64,000 bases of DNA from JAAGZL01 sp050291725. Lineage in GTDB: Bacteria > Pseudomonadota > Gammaproteobacteria > Chromatiales > Chromatiaceae. Both the position numbers and the translations under genes were made by a program. The notes beneath the pieces were generated by a model. It was not told the origin of the DNA. It worked only from the letters and a program-made list of their open reading frames with translations, and searched no databases. The stretch spans positions 1-64,000 of the forward strand of contig JBNKKH010000010.1 of NCBI GenBank assembly GCA_050291725.1, given 5' to 3'. Shown here piece by piece: positions 44,013 to 53,600 of this stretch; position 1 is the first letter of the stretch, and each line of letters starts with the position of its first letter.

Positions 44013-44921
44013 TCAACTATGTCTGTGAACAATGTAATCTGCAATCCAGCGTAGCTGGTTCGCTTTGTCGTCAAAGATACTCAAGCTATCTATGGCCTCC
44101 TGGTGGAGTTGATTGAGCAGCTTGCGCGCCCCATCCAGTCCCATGAGGGAGGGATATGTTGGCTTGTCACTCTTTTGGTCTTTGCCCTGAGTTTTGCCCA
44201 GTGTTTCTGTATCGCCTTCTATATCCAGAATGTCATCCTTTACCTGAAAGGCTAGGCCGATGCGCTTGGCGTAGTGATCAAGAGCGGAAATATCAGCATG
44301 CGATGCATCCCCTCGCGCCAGATAGCCCATACGCACAGCAGCCAGGATCAGGGCACCGGTCTTGTGTATGTGCATATTCTCCAGTTCGATCAGAGAGATA
44401 TCCTTGCCCACTGAGTCCAGGTCAATAGCCTGGCCTCCGGCCATGCCCCTGGAGCCGCTGGCGATAGCCAGATTGTCGATCATTTGCAAGCGTATATCAG
44501 AGTTCATCTGCATAGTCTGGTCCTGGCAGAGCACCTTAAAAGCCAGCGTTTGCAGGGCGTCCCCAGTCAGAATGGCCGTGGCCTCATCAAACCGCTTGTG
44601 ACATGTGGGTTTTCCGCGCCTGAGATCATCGTCATCCATGGCTGGTAGGTCATCGTGTACCAGGGAGTAGGCGTGGATTAACTCAACTGCACAGGCTGGG
44701 CCGTCAAGACGGTCTAGATCAATGTCCATGGCCTGTCCCGAGGCGTAGACCAGTACCGGGCGTACCCGCTTGCCCCCATCCAGTACGGCATAGCGCATGG
44801 CTCGGTGCAGCTTGTGGGGCAGGGTGTCTTCGGACGGCAGCCACTGCTCAAGGGTCCGTTCTACCCGGTTTTGTGAATTGGTCAGGAATCCTACCAGGTG
44901 TTGTTCATTCTTGGTTTTCAA
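44013..44921 (-). CDS. ispA: Farnesyl diphosphate synthase (polyprenyl synthetase)
   Basis: The protein has 302 residues. The first aspartate-rich motif is in LVHDDLPAMDDDDLRRG and the second in FQVKDDILDIEGD; GGKRVRPVL and the residues before the first motif fit the farnesyl chain length. It condenses isopentenyl units in the cytoplasm for quinones and undecaprenyl phosphate. Its start overlaps xseB by 17 bases, the classical xseB-ispA arrangement; dxs is not in the expected place downstream. Confidence 0.95.
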   Translation of the reverse strand: MKTKNEQHLVGFLTNSQNRVERTLEQWLPSEDTLPHKLHRAMRYAVLDGGKRVRPVLVYASGQAMDIDLDRLDGPACAVELIHAYSLVHDDLPAMDDDDLRRGKPTCHKRFDEATAILTGDALQTLAFKVLCQDQTMQMNSDIRLQMIDNLAIASGSRGMAGGQAIDLDSVGKDISLIELENMHIHKTGALILAAVRMGYLARGDASHADISALDHYAKRIGLAFQVKDDILDIEGDTETLGKTQGKDQKSDKPTYPSLMGLDGARKLLNQLHQEAIDSLSIFDDKANQLRWIADYIVHRHS

Positions 44922-45144
44922 ATTGCTCTGGCTCGGCGTCTGGTGAGTTTTCGGTGAGGATTTGTATCTTCTGTTCAGCCTGTTTCAATGCCTGTTGGCA
45001 GGTGCGGGTGAGCAGCACTCCACGTTCGAAAGATTTCAGAGACTCTTCCAGGGATAACTCTCCCTGCTCCATGGTTTCCACCAGGGTTTCCAGTTCGTTT
45101 AGAGCCTGTTCAAATGATGGCTTTTTGCTGGAGGCTTTGGGCAC
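44905..45144 (-). CDS. xseB: Exodeoxyribonuclease VII small subunit
   Basis: The protein has 79 residues with the family core SFEQALNELETLVETMEQGELSLEESLKSFERGVLLTRTCQQAL. It pairs with XseA in a single-strand DNA exonuclease. It overlaps ispA and is divergent from parE across a 141-base gap. Confidence 0.95.
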   Translation of the reverse strand: MPKASSKKPSFEQALNELETLVETMEQGELSLEESLKSFERGVLLTRTCQQALKQAEQKIQILTENSPDAEPEQFENQE

Positions 45145-45285
45145 GTCTATTACCTTTTTGTTTAATTTGGTTAAAACTACCCCGATGTGGAGTTATGGTC
45201 AATCTTTAGCAGAAAGTCATCTCGCTTGATTGTTGTGGGAGGTGTAAACTCTATGGATTTTTGGAGTTAATGGTATTTTCCTAGT

Positions 45286-47175
45286 ATGGCTAATAGTTCC
45301 TACGATGCATCAGCAATTGAAGTCCTCAGCGGTCTCGAGCCGGTACGCAAACGTCCTGGCATGTATACCGATACCAGCCGCCCCAACCACATGGCCCAGG
45401 AGGTAATCGATAACAGTATTGATGAGGCGGTGGCGGGCCATGCCACGACTATAGATGTCTCCCTGTATAAAGATGGATCTCTAGAGGTGACAGACAACGG
45501 CAGGGGTATGCCTACCGATATTCATCCGCAGGAAGGCATGCCGGGGGTTGAGGTGATTCTGACCAAGCTGCATGCCGGAGGTAAATTCTCTAACAAAAAT
45601 TACCGTTTCTCTGGTGGCCTGCATGGTGTGGGCGTATCTGTGGTTAACGCGCTGTCTAAACACCTTGAGGTGTGGGTGAAGCGCGGTGGTCAGCAATACA
45701 ATATGGCCTTTGCCGATGGCGAAAAGGTATCGGATCTGGAGGTGGTTGGTAAAGTAGGTAAAAACAACACCGGCACCACTGTCCGTTTCTGGCCTGATCC
45801 GCAATATTTCGACTCTCCCAAATTTTCCAAACGCCATCTGACGCATCTGTTACGGGCTAAGGCAGTACTGTGTCCAGGGTTGGTTGTACGCTTCTGGGAT
45901 GAGAAGACAGAGGAGGAGATCGAATGGGTCTATGAGGATGGTCTTAAGGATTATCTGCTAGATGAGTTAGAGTCAGTTCCACTCTTGCCAGATGAGCCTT
46001 TTATCGGCTCCATGTCCGGCAATAACGAGACGGCAGACTGGGCTGTGCTCTGGTTGCCGGAAGGTGGGGAGGCCATAACCGAGAGCTACGTCAACCTTAT
46101 CCCCACCGCTCAGGGCGGTACCCATGTAAATGGGTTGCGTACCGGGCTAACTGAAGCGGTGCGGGAGTTCTGTGAGTTCCGCAATCTATTGCCGCGCGGG
46201 GTCAAGCTGGCACCAGATGATATTTGGAACCGATGCAGCTATATCCTGTCTGTAAAACTATCTGACCCGCAGTTCTCAGGCCAGACCAAGGAGAGGCTCT
46301 CATCCAGAGAGTGCGCCACTTTTGTCAGCGGGGTGGTTAAAGACTCTTTCGGTCTCTGGCTGAATCAGCATACTGAAATTGGTGAGGCCATTGCTGATCT
46401 GGCGATTAATGCCGCTCAGGCCCGGTTGCGCTCCGGGCGTACGGTTAAGCGCAAAAAGATTACTCAGGGCCCAGCACTGCCGGGAAAACTGGCGGACTGT
46501 ACTCTGACTGACCCTGATCGTAGCGAGCTGTTCCTAGTAGAGGGTGACTCTGCAGGTGGTTCTGCCAAGCAGGCGCGGGATCGTGAGTTCCAGGCGATAA
46601 TGCCGCTACGGGGTAAAATCCTGAACACCTGGGAGGTGGATTCTGCTGAGGTGCTGGGGTCACAGGAGGTGCATGATATATCGGTAGCGATTGGGGTAGA
46701 GCCTGGATCGGATGATCTCTCCGGATTGCGCTTTAACAAGGTCTGTATCCTGGCGGACGCAGACTCTGATGGAGCTCACATTGCAACCCTATTGTGCGCA
46801 CTGTTTCTGCGCCACTTTCGTAAGCTGGTGCGGGAGGGACATGTGTACGTAGCTATGCCTCCACTCTACCGCATAGACGTGGGCAAGCAGGTGTTTTATG
46901 CCTTGGATGATTCAGAGAAACAGGGAGTGCTGGATCGTATTGAGGCCGAAAAGATCAAAGGCAAGGTGAGTGTGCAGCGCTTCAAGGGACTGGGTGAGAT
47001 GAACCCTATGCAGCTAAGGGAGACCACCATTCTTCCGGATACTCGAAGGCTGGTTCAGCTTACGATTGGAGCAGGTGATAATACCAACAGCGTTGTAGAT
47101 ATGCTGTTGGCAAAGAAACGGGCGCCAGATAGAAAACAGTGGTTACAGAAGAAGGGCGACCTGGCTGAGGTGTAG
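45286..47175 (+). CDS. parE: DNA topoisomerase IV subunit B
   Basis: The protein has 629 residues. It has the GHKL ATPase motifs (VIDNSIDEAVAGHA, DNGRGMPTDIHPQEGMPGVEVILTKLHAGGKF), the EGDSAGGSAKQARDR and PLRGKILN Toprim motifs and DADSDGAHI for metal. It is the ATPase subunit of topoisomerase IV, which unlinks daughter chromosomes. ParC is two genes on, with a CNP1-like gene between. Confidence 0.97.
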   Translation: MANSSYDASAIEVLSGLEPVRKRPGMYTDTSRPNHMAQEVIDNSIDEAVAGHATTIDVSLYKDGSLEVTDNGRGMPTDIHPQEGMPGVEVILTKLHAGGKFSNKNYRFSGGLHGVGVSVVNALSKHLEVWVKRGGQQYNMAFADGEKVSDLEVVGKVGKNNTGTTVRFWPDPQYFDSPKFSKRHLTHLLRAKAVLCPGLVVRFWDEKTEEEIEWVYEDGLKDYLLDELESVPLLPDEPFIGSMSGNNETADWAVLWLPEGGEAITESYVNLIPTAQGGTHVNGLRTGLTEAVREFCEFRNLLPRGVKLAPDDIWNRCSYILSVKLSDPQFSGQTKERLSSRECATFVSGVVKDSFGLWLNQHTEIGEAIADLAINAAQARLRSGRTVKRKKITQGPALPGKLADCTLTDPDRSELFLVEGDSAGGSAKQARDREFQAIMPLRGKILNTWEVDSAEVLGSQEVHDISVAIGVEPGSDDLSGLRFNKVCILADADSDGAHIATLLCALFLRHFRKLVREGHVYVAMPPLYRIDVGKQVFYALDDSEKQGVLDRIEAEKIKGKVSVQRFKGLGEMNPMQLRETTILPDTRRLVQLTIGAGDNTNSVVDMLLAKKRAPDRKQWLQKKGDLAEV

Positions 47176-47196
47176 ATTATGGAGCGAAAACATATT

Positions 47197-47778
47197 ATGA
47201 AAAACTCTTTGTTGCTGGTCATTATGCTAGTGGCCTTATCCTTCCTGGTTAGTAGTGCATACGCCAGAAAGATTGTAGTAGATGGCAATCAGCAGAGTTT
47301 GCCGGATCAAAAGTATGAATATGAAGAGGGCGAAGCCTGGAAAGAGATCGATATAAAGATTCCGCCCTATCCAGATGATAGTGATCTAATGGAGTTGCAG
47401 TTGGATGACCCTAATAATAGGTTTACCTACTACATGGACGAAGAGTCACTCGATGTATCAGAAGCTGATTATGTGGTGCGGTATACCCTAGTGATTGAGT
47501 CCAAAAGCGGCACCAGAAACATCTTTTATGAAGGGATGCGTTGTAACACTCTTGAGTATAAGACCTACGCCTTCGGAACTGGCAAGGGCAAGTTCCGCCC
47601 CAGCAGAAAGCCGGAATGGAAAAGTATGCGAGATAGTGGATACAAAAAACTGAGAATGGACCTCATGGAATTTTATCTATGTGATCCGCGTAAGTTGCCA
47701 CGTAAAAAGAGTGAGATAGTGACCAGGATTAAATACCCGGCTCCAAATGAGTCATACGGTAACGCGCTCAATAGATAG
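47197..47778 (+). CDS. CNP1-like family exported protein
   Basis: The start at 47197 gives a good signal peptide (MKNSLLLVIML...SAYA); the frame also opens at 47179. The mature part (about 170 residues) matches the CNP1-like family: VVRYTLVIESKSGTRNIFYEGMRCNTLEYKTYAFG and a second Cys in FYLCDPRK, likely forming a disulphide. The role is unknown. It lies 3-21 bases after parE and 48 before parC, so it is cotranscribed with topoisomerase IV genes, which is unusual. Confidence 0.8.
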   Translation: MKNSLLLVIMLVALSFLVSSAYARKIVVDGNQQSLPDQKYEYEEGEAWKEIDIKIPPYPDDSDLMELQLDDPNNRFTYYMDEESLDVSEADYVVRYTLVIESKSGTRNIFYEGMRCNTLEYKTYAFGTGKGKFRPSRKPEWKSMRDSGYKKLRMDLMEFYLCDPRKLPRKKSEIVTRIKYPAPNESYGNALNR

Positions 47779-47826
47779 CAAGCATAAATATAAATTTACT
47801 AAGTTCTTATCTGAGAAGTAGTCAAC

Positions 47827-50076
47827 ATGTCTAAAGAGATTGACCAAAGCCTGGAAGGCATTGAGCAGATGCCGTTAAAGGTGTTCACCGAGAAGGCATA
47901 CTTGGATTACGCCATGTATGTGATTCTTGATCGTGCCTTACCTCACATTGGTGATGGCCTGAAGCCGGTACAGCGCCGCATCGTATATGCCATGTCTGAA
48001 CTTGGGTTGTCCGCAACAGCTAAGTTTAAGAAATCAGCCCGTACCGTGGGTGATGTGCTGGGTAAATTTCACCCGCATGGGGATACCGCATGTTACGAGG
48101 CCATGGTTTTGATGGCTCAGAATTTCTCCTATAGGTATCCTCTGATTGATGGACAGGGTAACTGGGGTTCTCCGGATGATCCCAAATCATTTGCTGCCAT
48201 GCGTTATACCGAGTCACGTCTTACTGCATACTCCCAGGTTATGCTCTCCGAATTGGGGCAGGGCACAGTTGATTGGACTCCCAATTTTGATGGCACAATG
48301 CAAGAGCCGTCTGTGCTACCGGCCCGTTTGCCAAATCTGTTGTTGAATGGAACTACTGGTATCGCTGTGGGTATGGCTACAGATATCCCGCCCCACAATC
48401 TCAGAGAGGTGGCTAGTGCCTGTATACGTCTGTTGGAGAGCCCTAAAAGCAGTGTGCAAGAACTCTGTGAGCATGTGCGCGGTCCAGACTTTCCTACAGA
48501 CGGAGAGATAATCACCCCGCAACATGAGATATTGAAGATATATGAAACTGGTAGCGGCAGTGTACGGATGCGAGCCAGATTTGAGAAGGAGCGCGGGGAG
48601 ATAGTTATAACCGCATTGCCTCATCAAGTTTCCGGTGCCCGTATCTTAGAGCAAGTTGCCGCGCAGATGCAGGCAAAGAAACTGCCCATGGTAGATGATT
48701 TGCGTGATGAATCAGATCATGAGAATCCAACCCGTCTGGTGATTGTGCCGCGTTCCAATCGGGTGGATGTGGAGCGCCTCATGTCCCATCTGTTTGCTAC
48801 TACCGATCTGGAGCGCAGCTACCGGGTCAACATGAATGTAATTGGACTCGACGGGCGACCTCAGGTTAAAGACCTGCGTGGCATGCTCAAAGAGTGGTTA
48901 GAGTTCAGAACCGAAACTGTACGCCGTCGTTTAGAGTATCGATTGGGTAAGGTGCGGGATCGACTGCATCTGTTGGATGGTCTGCTTATCGCCTTTCTAA
49001 ATATAGATGAGGTGATACATATTATCCGTACCGAAGATGAGCCGAAGCAGGAGTTGATGGCTCGTTTTGGTCTCAGTGATATACAGGCTGATTATGTACT
49101 GGATACCAAATTGCGGCAGTTGGCTCGTCTGGAAGAGATAAAGATCAGGTCCGAGCAGGAGGAGCTAGAGGCTGAGAGAGATCATCTGGAGACCACTCTC
49201 AAATCCAAGCAGCGTATAAAGACCATGATCCGTAAAGAGATTCTGGAAGATGCGGAGAAGTATGGAGATGATCGCCGCTCGCCTATCATAGAGCGAGAGA
49301 GTGCAGTTGCCTTGGATGAGACCGAGATAACACCTAGCGAACCAGTTACGGTGGTGTTGTCGGAAAAGGGCTGGGCTCGGGCTGCTAAGGGGCATGAGAT
49401 TGATCCAGCAGCTCTCAACTTTAAGTCCGGTGATAGTTATCTAAGTTCTGCCAGGCTGCGGAGTAATCAGTCTGCAGTCTTTCTCGACAGCAGTGGCCGG
49501 TGTTACTCGGTGCAGGCCCACACTTTGCCATCTGCTCGCAGTCAGGGTGAGCCGCTGACCGGGCGTTTAGCGCCGCCAAATGGTGCAACTTTTTGCGCTG
49601 TACTAGGTGCCGAGCCTGAACAGTGGTGTTTGGTGGCGTCCGATGCTGGTTACGGCTTCCTGACCCAATATAAAGATCTACACTCAAAGAACAAGGCGGG
49701 CAAGGCACTGCTTACTCTGCCTAAGGGTGCGAAAGTGCTGGCTCCGTCTCTGGTCACCGATATGGAGTCAGACCGGGTGGTGGCAATTACCAATGAAGGT
49801 CGTATGTTGGTATTTCCTATTGCCGATCTACCAGTGCTCAATCGCGGCAAAGGTAACAAAATTATTGGTGTGCCTCCTAAGCGGGTGTTTAGCAGGGAAG
49901 AGTATGTGGTGGCGATTGCCGCAGTTCCAGAAAAGGGCAAGCTCACAGCATATTCCGGTAAGCGCTATATTGTTCTGAAGCGCTCTGATCTGGATCAATA
50001 TGAGGGTGAGCGTGGTCGCCGGGGTAAAAAGTTGCCACGTGGTTTTCAAAAGGTAGATGCAGTTTCGGTTGAGTAG
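47827..50076 (+). CDS. parC: DNA topoisomerase IV subunit A
   Basis: The protein has 749 residues. The DNA-cleaving Tyr127 is in AAMRYTESRL; the quinolone-resistance region reads HPHGDTACYEAM, with Thr87 where E. coli ParC has Ser80 and the conserved Glu91. A C-terminal beta-pinwheel follows (repeats such as GKALLTLPKGAKVLAP, GRMLVFPIADLPVLNRGKGNKI). It decatenates chromosomes with ParE. Confidence 0.97.
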   Translation: MSKEIDQSLEGIEQMPLKVFTEKAYLDYAMYVILDRALPHIGDGLKPVQRRIVYAMSELGLSATAKFKKSARTVGDVLGKFHPHGDTACYEAMVLMAQNFSYRYPLIDGQGNWGSPDDPKSFAAMRYTESRLTAYSQVMLSELGQGTVDWTPNFDGTMQEPSVLPARLPNLLLNGTTGIAVGMATDIPPHNLREVASACIRLLESPKSSVQELCEHVRGPDFPTDGEIITPQHEILKIYETGSGSVRMRARFEKERGEIVITALPHQVSGARILEQVAAQMQAKKLPMVDDLRDESDHENPTRLVIVPRSNRVDVERLMSHLFATTDLERSYRVNMNVIGLDGRPQVKDLRGMLKEWLEFRTETVRRRLEYRLGKVRDRLHLLDGLLIAFLNIDEVIHIIRTEDEPKQELMARFGLSDIQADYVLDTKLRQLARLEEIKIRSEQEELEAERDHLETTLKSKQRIKTMIRKEILEDAEKYGDDRRSPIIERESAVALDETEITPSEPVTVVLSEKGWARAAKGHEIDPAALNFKSGDSYLSSARLRSNQSAVFLDSSGRCYSVQAHTLPSARSQGEPLTGRLAPPNGATFCAVLGAEPEQWCLVASDAGYGFLTQYKDLHSKNKAGKALLTLPKGAKVLAPSLVTDMESDRVVAITNEGRMLVFPIADLPVLNRGKGNKIIGVPPKRVFSREEYVVAIAAVPEKGKLTAYSGKRYIVLKRSDLDQYEGERGRRGKKLPRGFQKVDAVSVE

Positions 50077-50097
50077 CTAACTGTTGGGAGTTGCAGA

Positions 50098-50307
50098 ATG
50101 AAGGAGTCGGTCAAAGAGTATTGCGGAAAGATACTGGGCGGAACTCTCGATCTCAAGACTAATACATGCTGCACTAATACGGCTGCGCCCGACTATCTGC
50201 AACAGGCTATGTCTAACATACATGCTGAGGTTTCGGCTCGCTATTATGGTTGTGGTCTGATTAGTAATGAAGAGATAACCCAGGGGGAAACCGGTTCCTG
50301 CTGTTGA
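50098..50307 (+). CDS. Short protein resembling the N-terminus of ArsM-type methyltransferases
   Basis: The product has 69 residues. KEYCGKILGGTLDLKTNTCC...YLQQAMSNIHAEVSARYYGCG follows the start of the ArsM-like SAM methyltransferase family (Y-x-x-x-L-x-x-T-x-D-L-x-T-x-x-CC, then IHxEVxxRxYGCG). In full proteins this leads into a Rossmann domain with LDLGCGxG; here the frame ends in TGSCC and no methyltransferase sequence follows. It is either a decayed gene or a stand-alone Cys-rich domain (seven Cys). It lies 21 bases after parC. Confidence 0.5.
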   Translation: MKESVKEYCGKILGGTLDLKTNTCCTNTAAPDYLQQAMSNIHAEVSARYYGCGLISNEEITQGETGSCC

Positions 50308-50637
50308 ACTATCCCTGCAAGTTTTCTCACTCCGTCGATGCTCACTCCCCTGGTAAATGGCTACGAATGTTATTTCGCCCGCAAGCAAAAAATAGACAAG
50401 CTTTCATACCTTCAGCACAGTTCAGCACCGTGTAAACGCCAAGATATATGTTATAAATCAGCATGTTGCCCTTCTTGAAAAGGGCGGTAGTGAGTAGAGC
50501 CTGCGTTGAGATTATAGATACCATCTAAAGTAAAGGGGATAGTTGCCGATAATATATAAGTTGTTAGCGTTATTTAATACATTGGTAACATAGATGTTCG
50601 TCAGCAATAGTCAGGTAAGCGACCAAGACCTAATAAC
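50308..50637. other. Intergenic region before the hybrid kinase
   Basis: No supported gene lies here. A weak 60-codon minus frame exists without family features. CTTCTTGAAAAGGGCG and neighbouring short repeats do not form a clear terminator. A promoter for the kinase at 50638 is expected but not identified. Confidence 0.3.
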
Positions 50638-53600
50638 ATGTCTAATATTTCAGTATCTGTTCGTAAAGTAGTCTTGCAGTTTGTCAAGATAGTGCTTCCG
50701 TGGACGGTGCTATTACTGGGTATTCCTGCGTATTACTATTATCTAGAGATCGACCTAGAAAAAAACAAGATAGAAACCGATGTATCCCTGAACCTGGGTA
50801 TCGGTAAAAAAGTAGTACTTAATGATCTTGAAGCTGTGAGTACAGATCTGCTGGTGTTGTCTGAAGACCGCAGTTTTACGGAATCGAATGGTTCCATGGA
50901 TCCCCATGCTATTGAGCATCTAGCAGATGAGTTTCTCAGCTATTCTAAAAATAAACAAATCTACGACCAGATAAGATACCTTGATAAGAAGGGTAAAGAG
51001 ATCGTCAGGGTTAATTATAAAGACGGTAAACCGGAACTGGTCCCAGACTCAAAACTACAAGATAAATCAGGTCGCTACTATTTTTCCGAATCAATCACTC
51101 TAGAAAGAGGGGAGATATACATATCTCCTTTTGATTTAAATATTGAGCGTGGAGCGGTTGAGATTCCGCATAAACCCATGATTCGATTTGCCACTCCAGT
51201 ATTTGATAAGGATGGTAGTAAGCAAGGGGTAGTGGTTCTGAATTACCTTGGCTCAAGACTGCTCGCCGACCTAAAAAATAACCTAGTACACATAATTGAT
51301 CATACCGTGTTATTGAATTCTGATGGTTACTGGTTGCTTAGCCCCAATTCTGAACAAGAGTGGGGGTTTATGTTTGGTAAAGACTCCAAGTTCAGTAAAG
51401 GTGATACTGAGGCATGGGAGATTATTAGAGAGTCTGACTCTGGGCAGTTTTACAACGCAAGTGGGCTATATACCTACGAAACTGTTTATCCTTTAAAAGC
51501 TATAGGACACGAGAATAAGATAACTGTAACAACTGCTTCCAGCGGTAAGTTGCTAGATACTTATAAATGGAAGCTGGTATCGCATATATCGCAAGAGAAG
51601 ATAGATGCCATTGCCTCAGGCATGCTGGAAAAGATGCTGTTTATTATTCTACCTCTATACCTGTTGTTCCTTTTGGGTGGGGTATGGCTCTCCTTTATCC
51701 GGGCCAAGCATGCAGAAGTAGAACAAGGCTTGTTAATAAGAGAAAAGGCTTTGATGGCTGCGGCCAATATGGTGGTTATTACTGATACGAATGGGGTTGT
51801 GCAGTGGGTTAACCCGGCGTTTACTGAGTGCACTGGTTATGGTTACGCTGAAGTGGTTGGCAGCAGTGCTGATATGCTGAAGTCTGGCCATCATGATAAA
51901 CAGTTTTATAATGAATTATGGAGTGTCATATCAGCGGGTGAAGTTTGGCGTGGTGAATTCATTAACAAAAAGAAAGATGGCTCTACCTACTATGATGAAG
52001 CCACCATAACCCCGGTTAAAGATAAAGATGGAAATATTGTTCGTTACATTGCTATCAAGCAAGATATTAGTGAGCGCAAAAAATCAGAAGAGCAACTGCG
52101 TAAGAGTAAAGCCAATCTAGCACATGAGATAAGGCGTCGGGAAAGGAAGGCGTTGGAAGATGAGGTAATGGCAAATTTATTTCAACTGGCATTGACCTCG
52201 ACACCTTTGAATGAGTATCTAACCCAATCTATTGAGTCACTAGCTACTTCTGTCCCATGGTTTGGATTGATGCAGAAAGGTGCGGTATTTCTTACTGAAA
52301 AAAATGGCGATAAACAGGTATTAAAGTGTGCTGCATTATGCAATATGGGAGATGAGGCAAAGATTGATTGTGCAGAGAAGTCGTTTGGTGAGTGTCTGTG
52401 TGGTAAGGCGGCACAGAATAGGGAGATCCTTCATACAACCGCAGCGGCTGGTAATCATGACTCTACTTGCCATGAGAAAGAGCAGCACGGGCATTATATT
52501 GTGCCGATAATGGATGAGGATGATGTTCTAGGCGTATTGATGCTTTACTTGCGAGAGGGGCATGAGCGCGATATGCATGAAGAGGTTTTTCTAGCAAGAA
52601 TCTCAGATGTTTTCAGTATGGGTATAAATCGTCGTTATTCAAATCTGATGCTGATCAAGGCTAAGGAAGATGCCGAGGCAGGTTCCAGAGCAAAGAGCTC
52701 ATTTTTGGCTGCGATGAGCCACGAGATTCGTACGCCTATGAATGGAGTTCTCGGCATGTCTGAGCTCCTTATAAATACCCGGTTGAATGAGGAGCAATAC
52801 GATTATACAGAGACTATTATCAATTCAGCCAGAGCCCTGCTAACAGTAATCAACGATATTCTAGACTTCTCCAAGATTGAGGCAGGCAAGTTGGATCTTT
52901 CACCTAGTAACTTTGACTTGGAAAGATCTGCCCACGACGTTACCCAACTTATGTCTAGTCAGGCCGAGATGAAGGGGCTGGAGCTGATGTTTCAGTATGA
53001 GCCTGGCTGTCACCGGCATTTCCATGCCGATGCAGGGCGGGTACGTCAAATACTAATGAATCTTGTGGGTAACGCTATAAAATTTACCGCTGAAGGTTAT
53101 GTGTTAGTTAGCATTACTGGCCGGGAGTTAGATGAAGACATGATGGAGATGCATGTTTCTGTCCAGGATACAGGTATTGGTATGGAGCCAGACGTAGTGC
53201 ATGAAATATTCAAGCCATTCTCCCAGGCAGACTCATCTACCACTCGCAAGTATGGTGGAACCGGGCTTGGCCTGACTATCAGCAAACAGTTGGCAGAGAT
53301 GATGGGAGGAACTATAGGGGTAAGCAGTACTCCAGATGTTGGATCAACATTCTGGTTCACATTGCCGCTGCGTATGACAGAGGCACCAGAGGCAATACCT
53401 GATATCGACCTAACCGGAGCTAGAGCTCTGTTAGTTGATGATAATGCGATTAACCGCCGCCTGCTTAGAGACCAGCTTGAGCATATTTCTATGTCTGCAG
53501 ATTTAGCCGCAGATGCTACAGAGGCTATGCAGCAACTTAAGAGGGCAGTAGCTGAGGGCAGCCCATATCAGTTAATACTGCTTGATCATCACATGCCTAA

